NCBI RefSeq assembly: GCF_008367235.1
Contig: NZ_VTZS01000002.1
Location: 496,001-560,000 of the forward strand
DNA: 64,000 nt
Direction: 5' to 3'
From: Pareuzebyella sediminis
GTDB taxonomy: Bacteria; Bacteroidota; Bacteroidia; Flavobacteriales; Flavobacteriaceae
Shown here: positions 19,244 through 27,330 of the stretch, in pieces
Layout of the letters: each line of letters begins with the position of its first letter
How positions within the stretch are numbered: the stretch's first letter is position 1
The notes under the pieces: model-generated
Databases searched by the model: none
What the model saw: the letters and a program-made list of their open reading frames with translations, nothing else
Told to the model about the DNA's origin: nothing
Translations under genes and position numbers: made by a program

Positions 19244-20986
19244 ATGAAAACATCGCTATTACTAATGATTTTGGCTTTGACCATTAATGGATGTAAAGAA
19301 AATACCAACTCAAAGCAGAAACTGGCTGAAAAAGGGGAATCCTCGAGGAAGTGGTGGAAAGAAGCAATCATCTATCAAATTTATCCTCGAAGCTTTAAAG
19401 ATACCAATGGGGACGGTGTAGGTGATCTCAAAGGAATAACTCAAAAATTAGATTATATCGAGAGTCTTGGTGTAACCGCTGTGTGGTTAAACCCCATATA
19501 TAGTTCGCCAAACGATGATAATGGGTATGACGTGAGTAACTATCGCGATATCATGAGTGATTTTGGTACAATGGAAGATTTTGATCATATGCTTTCGGAA
19601 ATGCATGAACGAAACATCAAATTGGTGATGGATGTTGTAGTCAATCATAGCAGTGACGAGCATTATTGGTTCCAGCAATCTCGGAGTTCAAGAGATAATC
19701 CATATCGTGATTATTACCATTGGTGGCCTGCAGAAAAGGGAGAGCCGAATTACCGGTACAGCCTTTTCGATGAAAAGGGAGATGCTTGGAAATATGATTC
19801 GCTCACCGATGCGTATTATTTACATTATTTCTCACAAAAGCAACCCGATTTGAACTGGGAAAATCCTAAGGTTCGAAAAGAAGTATATGATATTATGCAC
19901 TTTTGGGCGGAAAAAGGGGTTGACGGCTTTCGGTTAGATGCCTTTCAGTTCGTTGCTAAGGACACCACATTTCCAGCTATTGACGATGATCTTGAGAAAA
20001 ATTTTATTGAGCACTATGCCGTGCAAGACGGTCTACACGATTATCTCAAGGAAATGTATGAGGAAGTCTTTAGTAAATATGACGTGATGAGCGTAGCCGA
20101 GGGCGCGGGAAGAAATTTTGAGGATGCCCATAATTTGGTAGATGCCGACCGAAAAGAGCTCAATATGGCATATGCCTTTGAAGGTGTAGATATTGCAAAA
20201 CCTGAGGGGTATTCGCTAAAACATTTCAAAGAGGTCTTTACAAAATGGGAACGAGAGTTTTCTGAAAAAGGGTGGCTTTCCATCTTTTTGGCAAATCACG
20301 ATCAGGCCCGTTTGGTTAGTAGGTTTGGTAATGATAGCCCCAAATATCGGGCACCTTCGGCCAAAATGTTAAATACCTTTATACTGAGTATGCGTGGTAC
20401 TCCCTATTGCTACTATGGGGATGAGCTCGGTATGACCAATGGTAATTTTGAAACTATTGAAGATTTCAAGGATATAGCGGCCATCAATGGGTACAAAAAA
20501 GTGATCAATGAGAACGGCGATGTAGACCAATATTTGAAAAACTTAAGATTCAGTTCTAGGGACAATGGTAGAACCCCTATGCAGTGGAGCGCTTCGGAGC
20601 ATGCTGGTTTCTCTACTGGTGAACCATGGCTGCCCGTCACTGACAATTACAAAACGATCAATGTGGTCACTGAAGAAACGGATTCCTCTTCGGTGCTGAA
20701 CCATTTTAAGAAAATGGTGCAACTAAGAAAGAGCCATGACGTTTTGGTGTACGGAGAGTATAGGTTGTTAGCCGCTTCACATCCAGAGGTGTACGCCTTC
20801 AGCAGAGAGCTAGATGAAAAAAAGGTGCTCGTGCTTCTGAATTTTTCAGCGGACGATGCTCATGTTGAATTGGAAGAGTTGAGCGCTATTTCCGATACTT
20901 TGATCAATAATCTGGATATAGTGGATATCGTCGAAAATAGAATCTCATTACAACCCTATCAAGCTATTATTTTTTCTTTGAACTAA
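19244..20986 (+). CDS. GH13 alpha-glucosidase-type lipoprotein
   Basis: A 580-residue lipoprotein (lipobox LTINGC, Cys17) of the GH13 alpha-glucosidase/oligo-1,6-glucosidase type. Visible motifs: WWKEAIIYQIYPRSF; a Ca2+-type loop DTNGDGVGD (53-61); DVVVNHSS; nucleophile Asp232 in GVDGFRLDAF; acid/base Glu286 in SVAEGAGRN; and Asp353 in FLANHDQARL. It should release glucose from alpha-glucans or oligosaccharides at the cell surface or periplasm; exact linkage specificity is not readable. No susCD or maltose transporter is adjacent. The following gene is a Nudix-type regulator, whose link to it is unproven. Confidence 0.93.
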   Translation: MKTSLLLMILALTINGCKENTNSKQKLAEKGESSRKWWKEAIIYQIYPRSFKDTNGDGVGDLKGITQKLDYIESLGVTAVWLNPIYSSPNDDNGYDVSNYRDIMSDFGTMEDFDHMLSEMHERNIKLVMDVVVNHSSDEHYWFQQSRSSRDNPYRDYYHWWPAEKGEPNYRYSLFDEKGDAWKYDSLTDAYYLHYFSQKQPDLNWENPKVRKEVYDIMHFWAEKGVDGFRLDAFQFVAKDTTFPAIDDDLEKNFIEHYAVQDGLHDYLKEMYEEVFSKYDVMSVAEGAGRNFEDAHNLVDADRKELNMAYAFEGVDIAKPEGYSLKHFKEVFTKWEREFSEKGWLSIFLANHDQARLVSRFGNDSPKYRAPSAKMLNTFILSMRGTPYCYYGDELGMTNGNFETIEDFKDIAAINGYKKVINENGDVDQYLKNLRFSSRDNGRTPMQWSASEHAGFSTGEPWLPVTDNYKTINVVTEETDSSSVLNHFKKMVQLRKSHDVLVYGEYRLLAASHPEVYAFSRELDEKKVLVLLNFSADDAHVELEELSAISDTLINNLDIVDIVENRISLQPYQAIIFSLN

Positions 20987-21262
20987 CTGCAGTGCCAAAG
21001 TACGCTTATGGCTAAACTCTTGGCCAATTCCTCATTATATTCTTGTTTCCATTGGCTGCTGAATTCAATCTCCAGAAATGGGTGGCTTTTTCGTTTGCAT
21101 GACTGGATTCCTTCGAGCGGACAATACGACAAATGGGATAAAGAAAACCTAGGTTTAAATGATAAATATTAATGTCTCACTTTGTTACAATAATGTTTTG
21201 TTTTCTTGGTTTATTGTCATTTATTTGAGAGAAAATAGGAGACCTTGAAAGGTAAAGGCAAG

Positions 21263-21988
21263 ATGATAGAACTTAAGCGAGAGGATTATATCCCGAATAT
21301 TTCCTATGATTCGGTCATCTTCGGCTTTAACGGAACGCAACTAAAAATATTGATTCTAGAATATCACAATACCAATCTTTTCGCTTTGCCTGGAGGCTTT
21401 GTCAAATACAACGAAAACCTTATTGACGCTGTAAAAAGAGGGGTGAAGGAACGTACGGGTCTTGATAATATCTATTTTGAACAGTTTCATGCGTTCGGAA
21501 GTCTTTCAAGGTCCGAACCTCAGACCATGAAGCGCATACTGGAAGAGGCGAACATTGATAAAGCGAGCTATGATTGGATGCTCAACCGATTTATCTCCGT
21601 TGCTTATTATGCGCTTATCAACTATGACGACGTGAACCTTGAACCTGATGCACTATCCGATAGTATCAATTGGTATGCCCTAGATGAATTGCCCTCTTTG
21701 ATGATGGATCATCGTGAAATCGTGGAGCGGGCATTACAGACTTTGAGAGACAATCTTGAAAAAAAATTGGTAGGCATGAACTTGTTACCCGAAAAGTTCA
21801 CAATGAAACAACTGCAAAAAGTTTATGAGGCGGTTCTGGGCGAAAATATCCGTCGGACTACCTTTCAAAGACGTCTTTTGGCCATGAATGTATTAGAGCG
21901 CCATGAGAAACTTTTTCAAGGAAAGGCGCACAAGGCACCCTACCTTTACAGTTTTAAAACCAGAAAATCTATAAAACCTAATATATAA
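21263..21988 (+). CDS. Nudix-fold transcriptional regulator (NrtR/AraR-like)
   Basis: A 241-residue protein from the ATG at 21263; an in-frame TTG at 21245 is possible but less likely, since GGTAAAGGCAAG before the ATG can act as the ribosome site. A Nudix-like domain (about 10-130) has a degenerate box: GGFVKYNENL ... KRGVKERTGL, where the hydrolase REUxEE glutamates are lost. A C-terminal winged helix follows (FTMKQLQKVYEAVLG ... RTTFQRRLLAMNVLER). Such proteins are repressors or activators that sense nucleotide-sugar or sugar ligands; AraR of Bacteroides has this build. It is 21 bases upstream of the isomerase-like gene, its probable target. Confidence 0.85.
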   Translation: MIELKREDYIPNISYDSVIFGFNGTQLKILILEYHNTNLFALPGGFVKYNENLIDAVKRGVKERTGLDNIYFEQFHAFGSLSRSEPQTMKRILEEANIDKASYDWMLNRFISVAYYALINYDDVNLEPDALSDSINWYALDELPSLMMDHREIVERALQTLRDNLEKKLVGMNLLPEKFTMKQLQKVYEAVLGENIRRTTFQRRLLAMNVLERHEKLFQGKAHKAPYLYSFKTRKSIKPNI

Positions 21989-22009
21989 TATCAATTTCAA
22001 ATAAGATAA

Positions 22010-22897
22010 ATGTCTATGACTATCAATAAATTAATCCTACTAAATTTTTTTAAAGGGGCTGCCCTATGCCTCTTTGTAGCTGCGACCTTCTCCTGTACTT
22101 CCCAAAAAAGGGTGGGCGGGCTTGCCCTTTATACGGTTCGTGATGATATGGGCGATGACGCAATGGCAACCCTTAAAGCTGTGGCCGATGCAGGTTATAA
22201 GAACATAGAAGCCGCCGGCTATGCAGAGGGTAAATTTTATAATATGTCTCCCGAGAAATTTAAATCGGTGCTTGACGATTTAGGTCTTGATCCTATCAGT
22301 ACTCATCAGGGGAGTGTTACCCTTGACAATGCAGATGCCATGATGGCCGATGTAAAAGCGGCCGGTTTTAAATATTTTGTCATCCCGGTACCTCCGATGG
22401 GACTCTTTACCTCTGATTCCGAGAACATGACCATGGGCATGAAAGGAGGGGCCAAGAATTTAGCCGATATCTTGACCGTATTGGGTAAAAAGGCGAATGC
22501 TGCAGGGCTACAACTTTTATATCACAACCACGATTTCGAGTTTAAAGAAGACAAAGACGGTGTGGTGACAATAGATTATCTTTTGGAAAATACCGACCCG
22601 GATTTGGTTAATTTTCAAATGGATCTTTATTGGGTAACCAGAGCTGGGGCCGATCCTATAGCTTATTTCGAAAGGTACCCTGGACGGTTCAAAATTTGGC
22701 ATGTCAAGGATATGGACGATCAAGGAAGATTTGCCCCAGTCGGTAAAGGAACAATAGATTTCAGAAGAATACTTGATAAAAAAGAGCTTTCAGGAATGGA
22801 ATATTACATGGTCGAACAGGATAAAACATTTACTATGAAGCCTTTGGAGGCAATTAAGGTGAGCCATGAAGGTATTATGGAAATTGGGTTCGATTAA
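22010..22897 (+). CDS. Sugar phosphate isomerase/epimerase-like lipoprotein
   Basis: A 295-residue protein with a lipoprotein signal (FSC, Cys29) and a TIM-barrel AP-endonuclease-2/xylose-isomerase-like domain: GLALYTVRDDM at the first strand, KNIEAAGYAEGKFY, LYHNHDFEF, FQMDLYWVTRAGADP, KIWHVKDMD and YYMVEQD, which supply the usual metal-binding Glu/His/Asp set. Family members isomerise, epimerise or dehydrate sugars and inositols. The export signal is unusual for this fold but common among Bacteroidota secreted homologues. Paired with the Nudix regulator. Substrate unknown. Confidence 0.85.
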   Translation: MSMTINKLILLNFFKGAALCLFVAATFSCTSQKRVGGLALYTVRDDMGDDAMATLKAVADAGYKNIEAAGYAEGKFYNMSPEKFKSVLDDLGLDPISTHQGSVTLDNADAMMADVKAAGFKYFVIPVPPMGLFTSDSENMTMGMKGGAKNLADILTVLGKKANAAGLQLLYHNHDFEFKEDKDGVVTIDYLLENTDPDLVNFQMDLYWVTRAGADPIAYFERYPGRFKIWHVKDMDDQGRFAPVGKGTIDFRRILDKKELSGMEYYMVEQDKTFTMKPLEAIKVSHEGIMEIGFD

Positions 22898-23059
22898 AGG
22901 TGTGCTCCCATTTGACCTCTTTTGAATCTTTCGGTTCTAAAGAATTTCAAAACTGTTGTCTTTTGACTTTTGCGGGTTGAATGGAGAAACCTTACTTTTA
23001 ATCCGAACATTTCAAAGAGGGCAACTTGCCTTAGAAAAATCTTCTAAAAAAATCATGCT

Positions 23060-23560
23060 ATGATAAAAAAAATTTTAATCGGCCTGGCCATAGTTTTGGT
23101 GGTTATACAATTCATCAGACCTGAAAAAAACGATTCGAACGATAGTACCTATGATATTTCTAAAAAATATAATGTTCCTGCGGAGGTGGAACATATTTTG
23201 AAAGTTTCTTGTAATGACTGCCACTCCAACAATACGGTATACCCGTGGTATTCAAACGTTCAGCCAGTAGCTTGGTGGCTGGATAATCATGTAGTGGATG
23301 GAAAAAGACATTTGAATTTTTCGGAATTTACCAACCGTCCGCTTTTTGTTCAAAACCATAAGTTCGATGAAACCATTGAAATGGTCGAAGAGGGTGAAAT
23401 GCCATTGGAATCGTATACCAACTTTGGATTACATCCCGAGGCCAATCTCTCCGAAGAACAGCGAAAGATCCTCATCGATTGGGCAAAGGCACAGATGCAA
23501 TACCTAAAGGAAAATTATCCTGCCGACAGCTTAAAAATGCCAAAAAGAACCAATCGGTAA
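23060..23560 (+). CDS. Heme-binding (Haem_bd) domain protein
   Basis: A 166-residue exported or membrane-anchored protein with an N-terminal hydrophobic helix (KILIGLAIVLVVIQFIRP). It has a single c-type heme site CNDCH near residue 53, followed by the family pattern YPWYSNVQPVAWWLDNHV and EMPLESYTNFG. This matches the Haem_bd family found in Bacteroidota envelopes, where heme is attached covalently in the periplasm. Electron partner unknown. It is monocistronic and convergent with the dienelactone hydrolase gene. Confidence 0.9.
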   Translation: MIKKILIGLAIVLVVIQFIRPEKNDSNDSTYDISKKYNVPAEVEHILKVSCNDCHSNNTVYPWYSNVQPVAWWLDNHVVDGKRHLNFSEFTNRPLFVQNHKFDETIEMVEEGEMPLESYTNFGLHPEANLSEEQRKILIDWAKAQMQYLKENYPADSLKMPKRTNR

Positions 23561-23597
23561 CCTATCAAGTAAAGGTGTTCAGAAGCTATTCACTTCC

Positions 23598-24482
23598 CTA
23601 GGTCAAATGCTTTTTAAAAAAATCAATGGTGCGTTCCCAAGCCAATTCGGCAGCTTCACGATCATACCTTGGCGTAGTATCGTTATGAAAACCGTGGTTG
23701 GCATTCTTATACACAAAGGCCTTATATTTTTTGTCGTTCTGTTTTAGTGAAGCTTCGTACGCGGGCCAGCCTGCATTGACACGTTTGTCTAATTCCCCGA
23801 AATGTAAGAGTAAAGGTGCGTTAATGTCTTCGATATTTTCCGTAGGTTGTCCGCCATAGAAGGGAACGGCAGCCCCTAGGTCAGGTATTTTAACTGCCAT
23901 CATATTTGAAATCCAACCTCCAAAACAAAAGCCGACAACCCCTACTTTTCCGGTGCATTGTGGGTGGTTTTTTAAATACTCGAAAGCCGCTATAAAATCT
24001 TCAAGCATTTCATCGCGATCTCGCTTACGCTGTAATTCACGGCCGTCGTCATCGTTGCCTGGATATCCGCCCAAGGGGGTAAGGGCATCAGGAGCCAACG
24101 AGATAAAACCTGCCAAGGCGGCCCGACGGCCCACATCTTCAATATGTGGGTTCAAACCGCGATTTTCATGTACAACTACGATGCCTGGAAGTTTTCCATT
24201 GGTATCGGCCGGTCTTGAAAGTAGTCCTTTTATCTTGCCTCCACCCTTTGGTGAATTGTATTCTATGAATTCTGAATTTAATCTTGTATCGTCTTGTTTG
24301 ATCTGTATTTTTTTTACATAATCAGGTGAAATAAAGCTTAAAAGCGATGATACCGTTAGCCCTCCCACCGCATAGGTAGATAGTTTATCGATGAAAAGTC
24401 TTCGGTTTAATCTATTATGGGCATAGTCGTCATAGAGATCGAAAACCTCTTGTTGAATATCTTCTTTTTTAATTTCTTTCAT
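23598..24482 (-). CDS. Dienelactone hydrolase family protein
   Basis: A 294-residue alpha/beta hydrolase of the DLH family with nucleophile Cys186 in GFCFGG, Asp232 in GELDKRV and His263 in ANHGFHND, the Cys-Asp-His triad of dienelactone hydrolases. The N terminus carries NRRLFIDKL before a hydrophobic stretch, resembling a Tat-type export signal. By family it hydrolyses lactones or esters; the true substrate is not readable. It follows the metallo-beta-lactamase-fold gene by 11 bases, so the two are cotranscribed. Confidence 0.9.
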   Translation of the reverse strand: MKEIKKEDIQQEVFDLYDDYAHNRLNRRLFIDKLSTYAVGGLTVSSLLSFISPDYVKKIQIKQDDTRLNSEFIEYNSPKGGGKIKGLLSRPADTNGKLPGIVVVHENRGLNPHIEDVGRRAALAGFISLAPDALTPLGGYPGNDDDGRELQRKRDRDEMLEDFIAAFEYLKNHPQCTGKVGVVGFCFGGWISNMMAVKIPDLGAAVPFYGGQPTENIEDINAPLLLHFGELDKRVNAGWPAYEASLKQNDKKYKAFVYKNANHGFHNDTTPRYDREAAELAWERTIDFFKKHLT

Positions 24483-24493
24483 GGTTATCGTAT

Positions 24494-25360
24494 TTAATCG
24501 GCCGATTTGTAAATAAATTCAACAATTCTATCTGCATTGATAAAACCTTGGCCATGGGTTTCGTCCCATTCTTTTGATAAAGCTAATTTCTGGGTTTCTT
24601 CGAGGGAGTTACCTTCATTTCGCGCTTTCTTGACCCGTTCCCGAAGGGTAACAAGAATGTTCTTATAACTTTCTAGATCTTCTTTTGAAGCCACTGCGCC
24701 ATGTCCCGGGATTATTTTTGTTGCATCATCGACAATCCCCATCGCCATGGTTACATTAGAAATCAAACCGTCAATATCGCCCCCTGAATTCAGGTCGATA
24801 TAAGGATATCGCCCACTGAAAAAATTATCGCCCATATGAATGACATTATCCTCAGGAAAATAGTAATAGGTGTCCCCATCGGTATGCGCTGGGTCTACAT
24901 GTAGGGCATGAACGCTATTGCCATTTCCAAGATACAACGTCATTTTATCGTTAAAGGTGACTACAGGAAGAGCTTCGGCGGGGTTGGGTTCATCTGCGGC
25001 GAGCATTCTTTTGCGCACATTGTCATGGGCGATTACCAATGCGCCGGCCTTGGCCAAATTTTCGTTCCCGCCCGTATGGTCACCGTGCATGTGGGTGTTC
25101 AAAACAAAACGTACGGGTTTATCGGTCAGGGTTTTGACGTGGGCTACAATTTTTGAGGTCAGCGGCCCGAATTGATCATCTATAAGATAGGCGGCGTCTT
25201 CCCCGATCGCCAGACCGATATTTCCACCAGACCCGAAAAGGACATAGGTGTTATCAGTTAGTTTTTCAGAGGTTATTTCTACATCGCTAAAGTCGCGTTG
25301 CGCTGTCAAGCTCAGGGTACAGGCAAAACTGAATAGGAGGCTTATTTTTTTCATTTTCAA
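24494..25360 (-). CDS. Secreted metallo-beta-lactamase-fold hydrolase
   Basis: A 288-residue protein with signal peptide (ending LTAQ). It has the metallo-beta-lactamase core: HxHxDH motif THMHGDHTGG (His90, His92, Asp94, His95), a further His in DPAHTDGD, and PGHG near the C terminus. Proteins of this kind, often annotated cyclase- or quinoprotein-like, are hydrolases of unknown substrate. There is no basis to call it an antibiotic resistance enzyme. First gene of a pair with the dienelactone hydrolase, and 52 bases after the response regulator, so it may belong to the same transcript. Confidence 0.88.
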   Translation of the reverse strand: MKMKKISLLFSFACTLSLTAQRDFSDVEITSEKLTDNTYVLFGSGGNIGLAIGEDAAYLIDDQFGPLTSKIVAHVKTLTDKPVRFVLNTHMHGDHTGGNENLAKAGALVIAHDNVRKRMLAADEPNPAEALPVVTFNDKMTLYLGNGNSVHALHVDPAHTDGDTYYYFPEDNVIHMGDNFFSGRYPYIDLNSGGDIDGLISNVTMAMGIVDDATKIIPGHGAVASKEDLESYKNILVTLRERVKKARNEGNSLEETQKLALSKEWDETHGQGFINADRIVEFIYKSAD

Positions 25361-25412
25361 AAGATTATGTCTTCTTTAAAGGTACGGAAACATCGTTATA
25401 TTTTTCTTTCGT

Positions 25413-26129
25413 TTATTGTGGCCCTAAAATGTGTTCCATGAACGCCTCTTTATAGGCCCTACCGATGGGGAGTATGGTTTGGTTACCCAAATAGACTTGG
25501 TTACCGACAACTTTATCGATTTTCGAAGTATTTACGATGTACGATCTGTGTATTCTTATGAATTTCTTCGAGTCGAGATATTCTTCCCAAAAGCGTAGTG
25601 GTTCTTGTGATAAATGTTTTTTGCCGCTCTCAAAAAGCTCTGTATAATCGGCATCGGACTGTATATATTCAATGTGGGCTACGGCCACCTTTACATGCTG
25701 GTGTCCAGATTTGATAAAAATAAATTCGGGGCTCGATAAAATTGTCGGAGTATTTTCTTGGGATAACCTATTTATTTTTGGAGAGGGAATCTTCGATACC
25801 GCTTGTACAAACCGTTCAAATGAGAAGGGCTTTAAAAGATAGTCGACCACATTATATTCATAACTCTCCAGGGCATATTCCGAAAAAGCGGTTGTAAGAA
25901 TCACATTCGGCTTGTTTTGAACAGTTTTTAAGAAATCGATACCGGAAATTTTAGGTAGATGTATATCTAAAAAAATCAAGTCTATGGTCTCCGTTTTTAA
26001 AAAATCAATGGCTTGTAGCGCATCGGCAAAGGTGGCTCTCAAATCGAGATTTTGCATATCGCCGATATATTTCTTAAGCACCCTCTGGGCCGGCGGCTGG
26101 TCTTCAATAATGATACATCGTATCATCAC
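25413..26129 (-). CDS. LytTR-family response regulator
   Basis: A 238-residue regulator: receiver domain with phospho-acceptor Asp55 (LIFLDIHLP) and Lys in LLKPFSF, then a LytTR DNA-binding domain (about 135-235; FIRIHRSYIVNTSKID). Its start overlaps the kinase stop by 4 bases (ATGA), which couples their translation. The genes after it on the same strand encode the metallo-beta-lactamase-fold protein and DLH. Confidence 0.94.
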   Translation of the reverse strand: MMIRCIIIEDQPPAQRVLKKYIGDMQNLDLRATFADALQAIDFLKTETIDLIFLDIHLPKISGIDFLKTVQNKPNVILTTAFSEYALESYEYNVVDYLLKPFSFERFVQAVSKIPSPKINRLSQENTPTILSSPEFIFIKSGHQHVKVAVAHIEYIQSDADYTELFESGKKHLSQEPLRFWEEYLDSKKFIRIHRSYIVNTSKIDKVVGNQVYLGNQTILPIGRAYKEAFMEHILGPQ

Positions 26130-27151
26130 TCCTTTGTTTTTAATCGCATTCTCAAAAATACGGAATATAGGTCATCGCCTTCCGTGATTATCAGTTCATG
26201 GGCGTCGGGATATAAAATTTGCAACCGTTTTCGCACATTTTGTAGCCCGATACCCTTTGAGAGACTCTCGGTATTGCCCATGGGACGGAAAGAATTTTTA
26301 CAGTTAAATTCCAAATGCCCCTCGTCGGATATCTTTATATCAATATCGATTTGTATGTCTTTTGATTGACTGGCAGTACTGTGTTTAAAAGCATTTTCAA
26401 CAAAGACGTTTAAAATTAAAGGTGCAATTTGATATCCGGGCGTTATATTTTCGGTGGCAAAAGTCACCTTACCACGTTCTTCAACTTGCATTTCGTTGAG
26501 CTTGGTGAAGTTTTTTAAATGCTCGATTTCTTTCTCGAGTGCTACGAATTTTTCTTTACAGTCGTAAAGCATATACCTCAGAACCGACGAGAGCTCCAAT
26601 ATAATTGAAGGTGTTTTGGGCGATTGTTCAATGGCGTACGAGTAGAGATTGTTTAAATTATTAAAAAGAAAATGCGGATTGATCTGAGATTTTAAAAATT
26701 GCAATTCACTCTCCTTGACCGACAATTGAAGCTCCTCTACCTCTAATTGCTTGCGAGAAGCGTCCCAGGCAAATTTAAAACCTGCCAGTATGGTGATCAC
26801 TGGCATTACATCGAGCAGGCTGAATATGATACCCGGAAAGCGCAAACCTTTCGTATCGGGAAAATATATTTTCTCGAGCACAAATTCTTCAATGATGATG
26901 ATGGCCCCCACGACAATGGCCACGCTAAGAAAAAACTTGAAATATTCTTTCTTATAAAACAAACGGGGCAGTAGCACATAATTAATTATGAAAGCTCCCA
27001 GAGCATAATTCAGAAAAGCAAATACTTTGAATTGCTGTATGGAGGGCTCGTTCTTATCAAAGGAATAGAACAAAAAAAGTACGACATGCAGCACCACCTG
27101 AAAAAAAACCTCCTTGGAAGTGCTATTAAATAAAGACTTTTTTGGTACCAT
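26126..27151 (-). CDS. LytS-type sensor histidine kinase
   Basis: A 341-residue kinase with four predicted transmembrane helices in the first 130 residues and no large extracellular sensor domain, then a short coiled coil, a His_kinase domain with His160 in SQINPHFLFNNLNNLY, and an ATPase domain (VFVENAFKHS N-box; GIGLQNVRKRL). The signal is probably sensed in or near the membrane. It is divergent from the outer-membrane barrel gene at 27.3 kb across 179 bases, so that gene is a plausible target. Confidence 0.93.
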   Translation of the reverse strand: MVPKKSLFNSTSKEVFFQVVLHVVLFLFYSFDKNEPSIQQFKVFAFLNYALGAFIINYVLLPRLFYKKEYFKFFLSVAIVVGAIIIIEEFVLEKIYFPDTKGLRFPGIIFSLLDVMPVITILAGFKFAWDASRKQLEVEELQLSVKESELQFLKSQINPHFLFNNLNNLYSYAIEQSPKTPSIILELSSVLRYMLYDCKEKFVALEKEIEHLKNFTKLNEMQVEERGKVTFATENITPGYQIAPLILNVFVENAFKHSTASQSKDIQIDIDIKISDEGHLEFNCKNSFRPMGNTESLSKGIGLQNVRKRLQILYPDAHELIITEGDDLYSVFLRMRLKTKE

Positions 27152-27330
27152 CTATCAAAAATAGAATTTTGTGTGTATTGGGATACGTAAAAACCGTTAT
27201 CGACAGATTTAGCGGGGTAAACACCATTTCAATATGATGGTGTCGTTCAGGGTTGAATCCTCGTCGTTTGCAGAAATTTGAGGGCAACTTTGGATAAAAG
27301 GATGATTTTTGCATTTAAAAATAAAATTTA

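Noticed and set aside
19048-19287. 79-codon plus-strand frame before the GH13 gene
   Set aside because: It overlaps the GH13 lipoprotein signal in another frame, has unlike composition and no ribosome site; it is most likely part of the intergenic region.
24494-25360. Metallo-beta-lactamase as an antibiotic resistance gene
   Set aside because: Only the fold and metal motif are shared; the sequence and its pairing with a dienelactone hydrolase do not support a resistance role.
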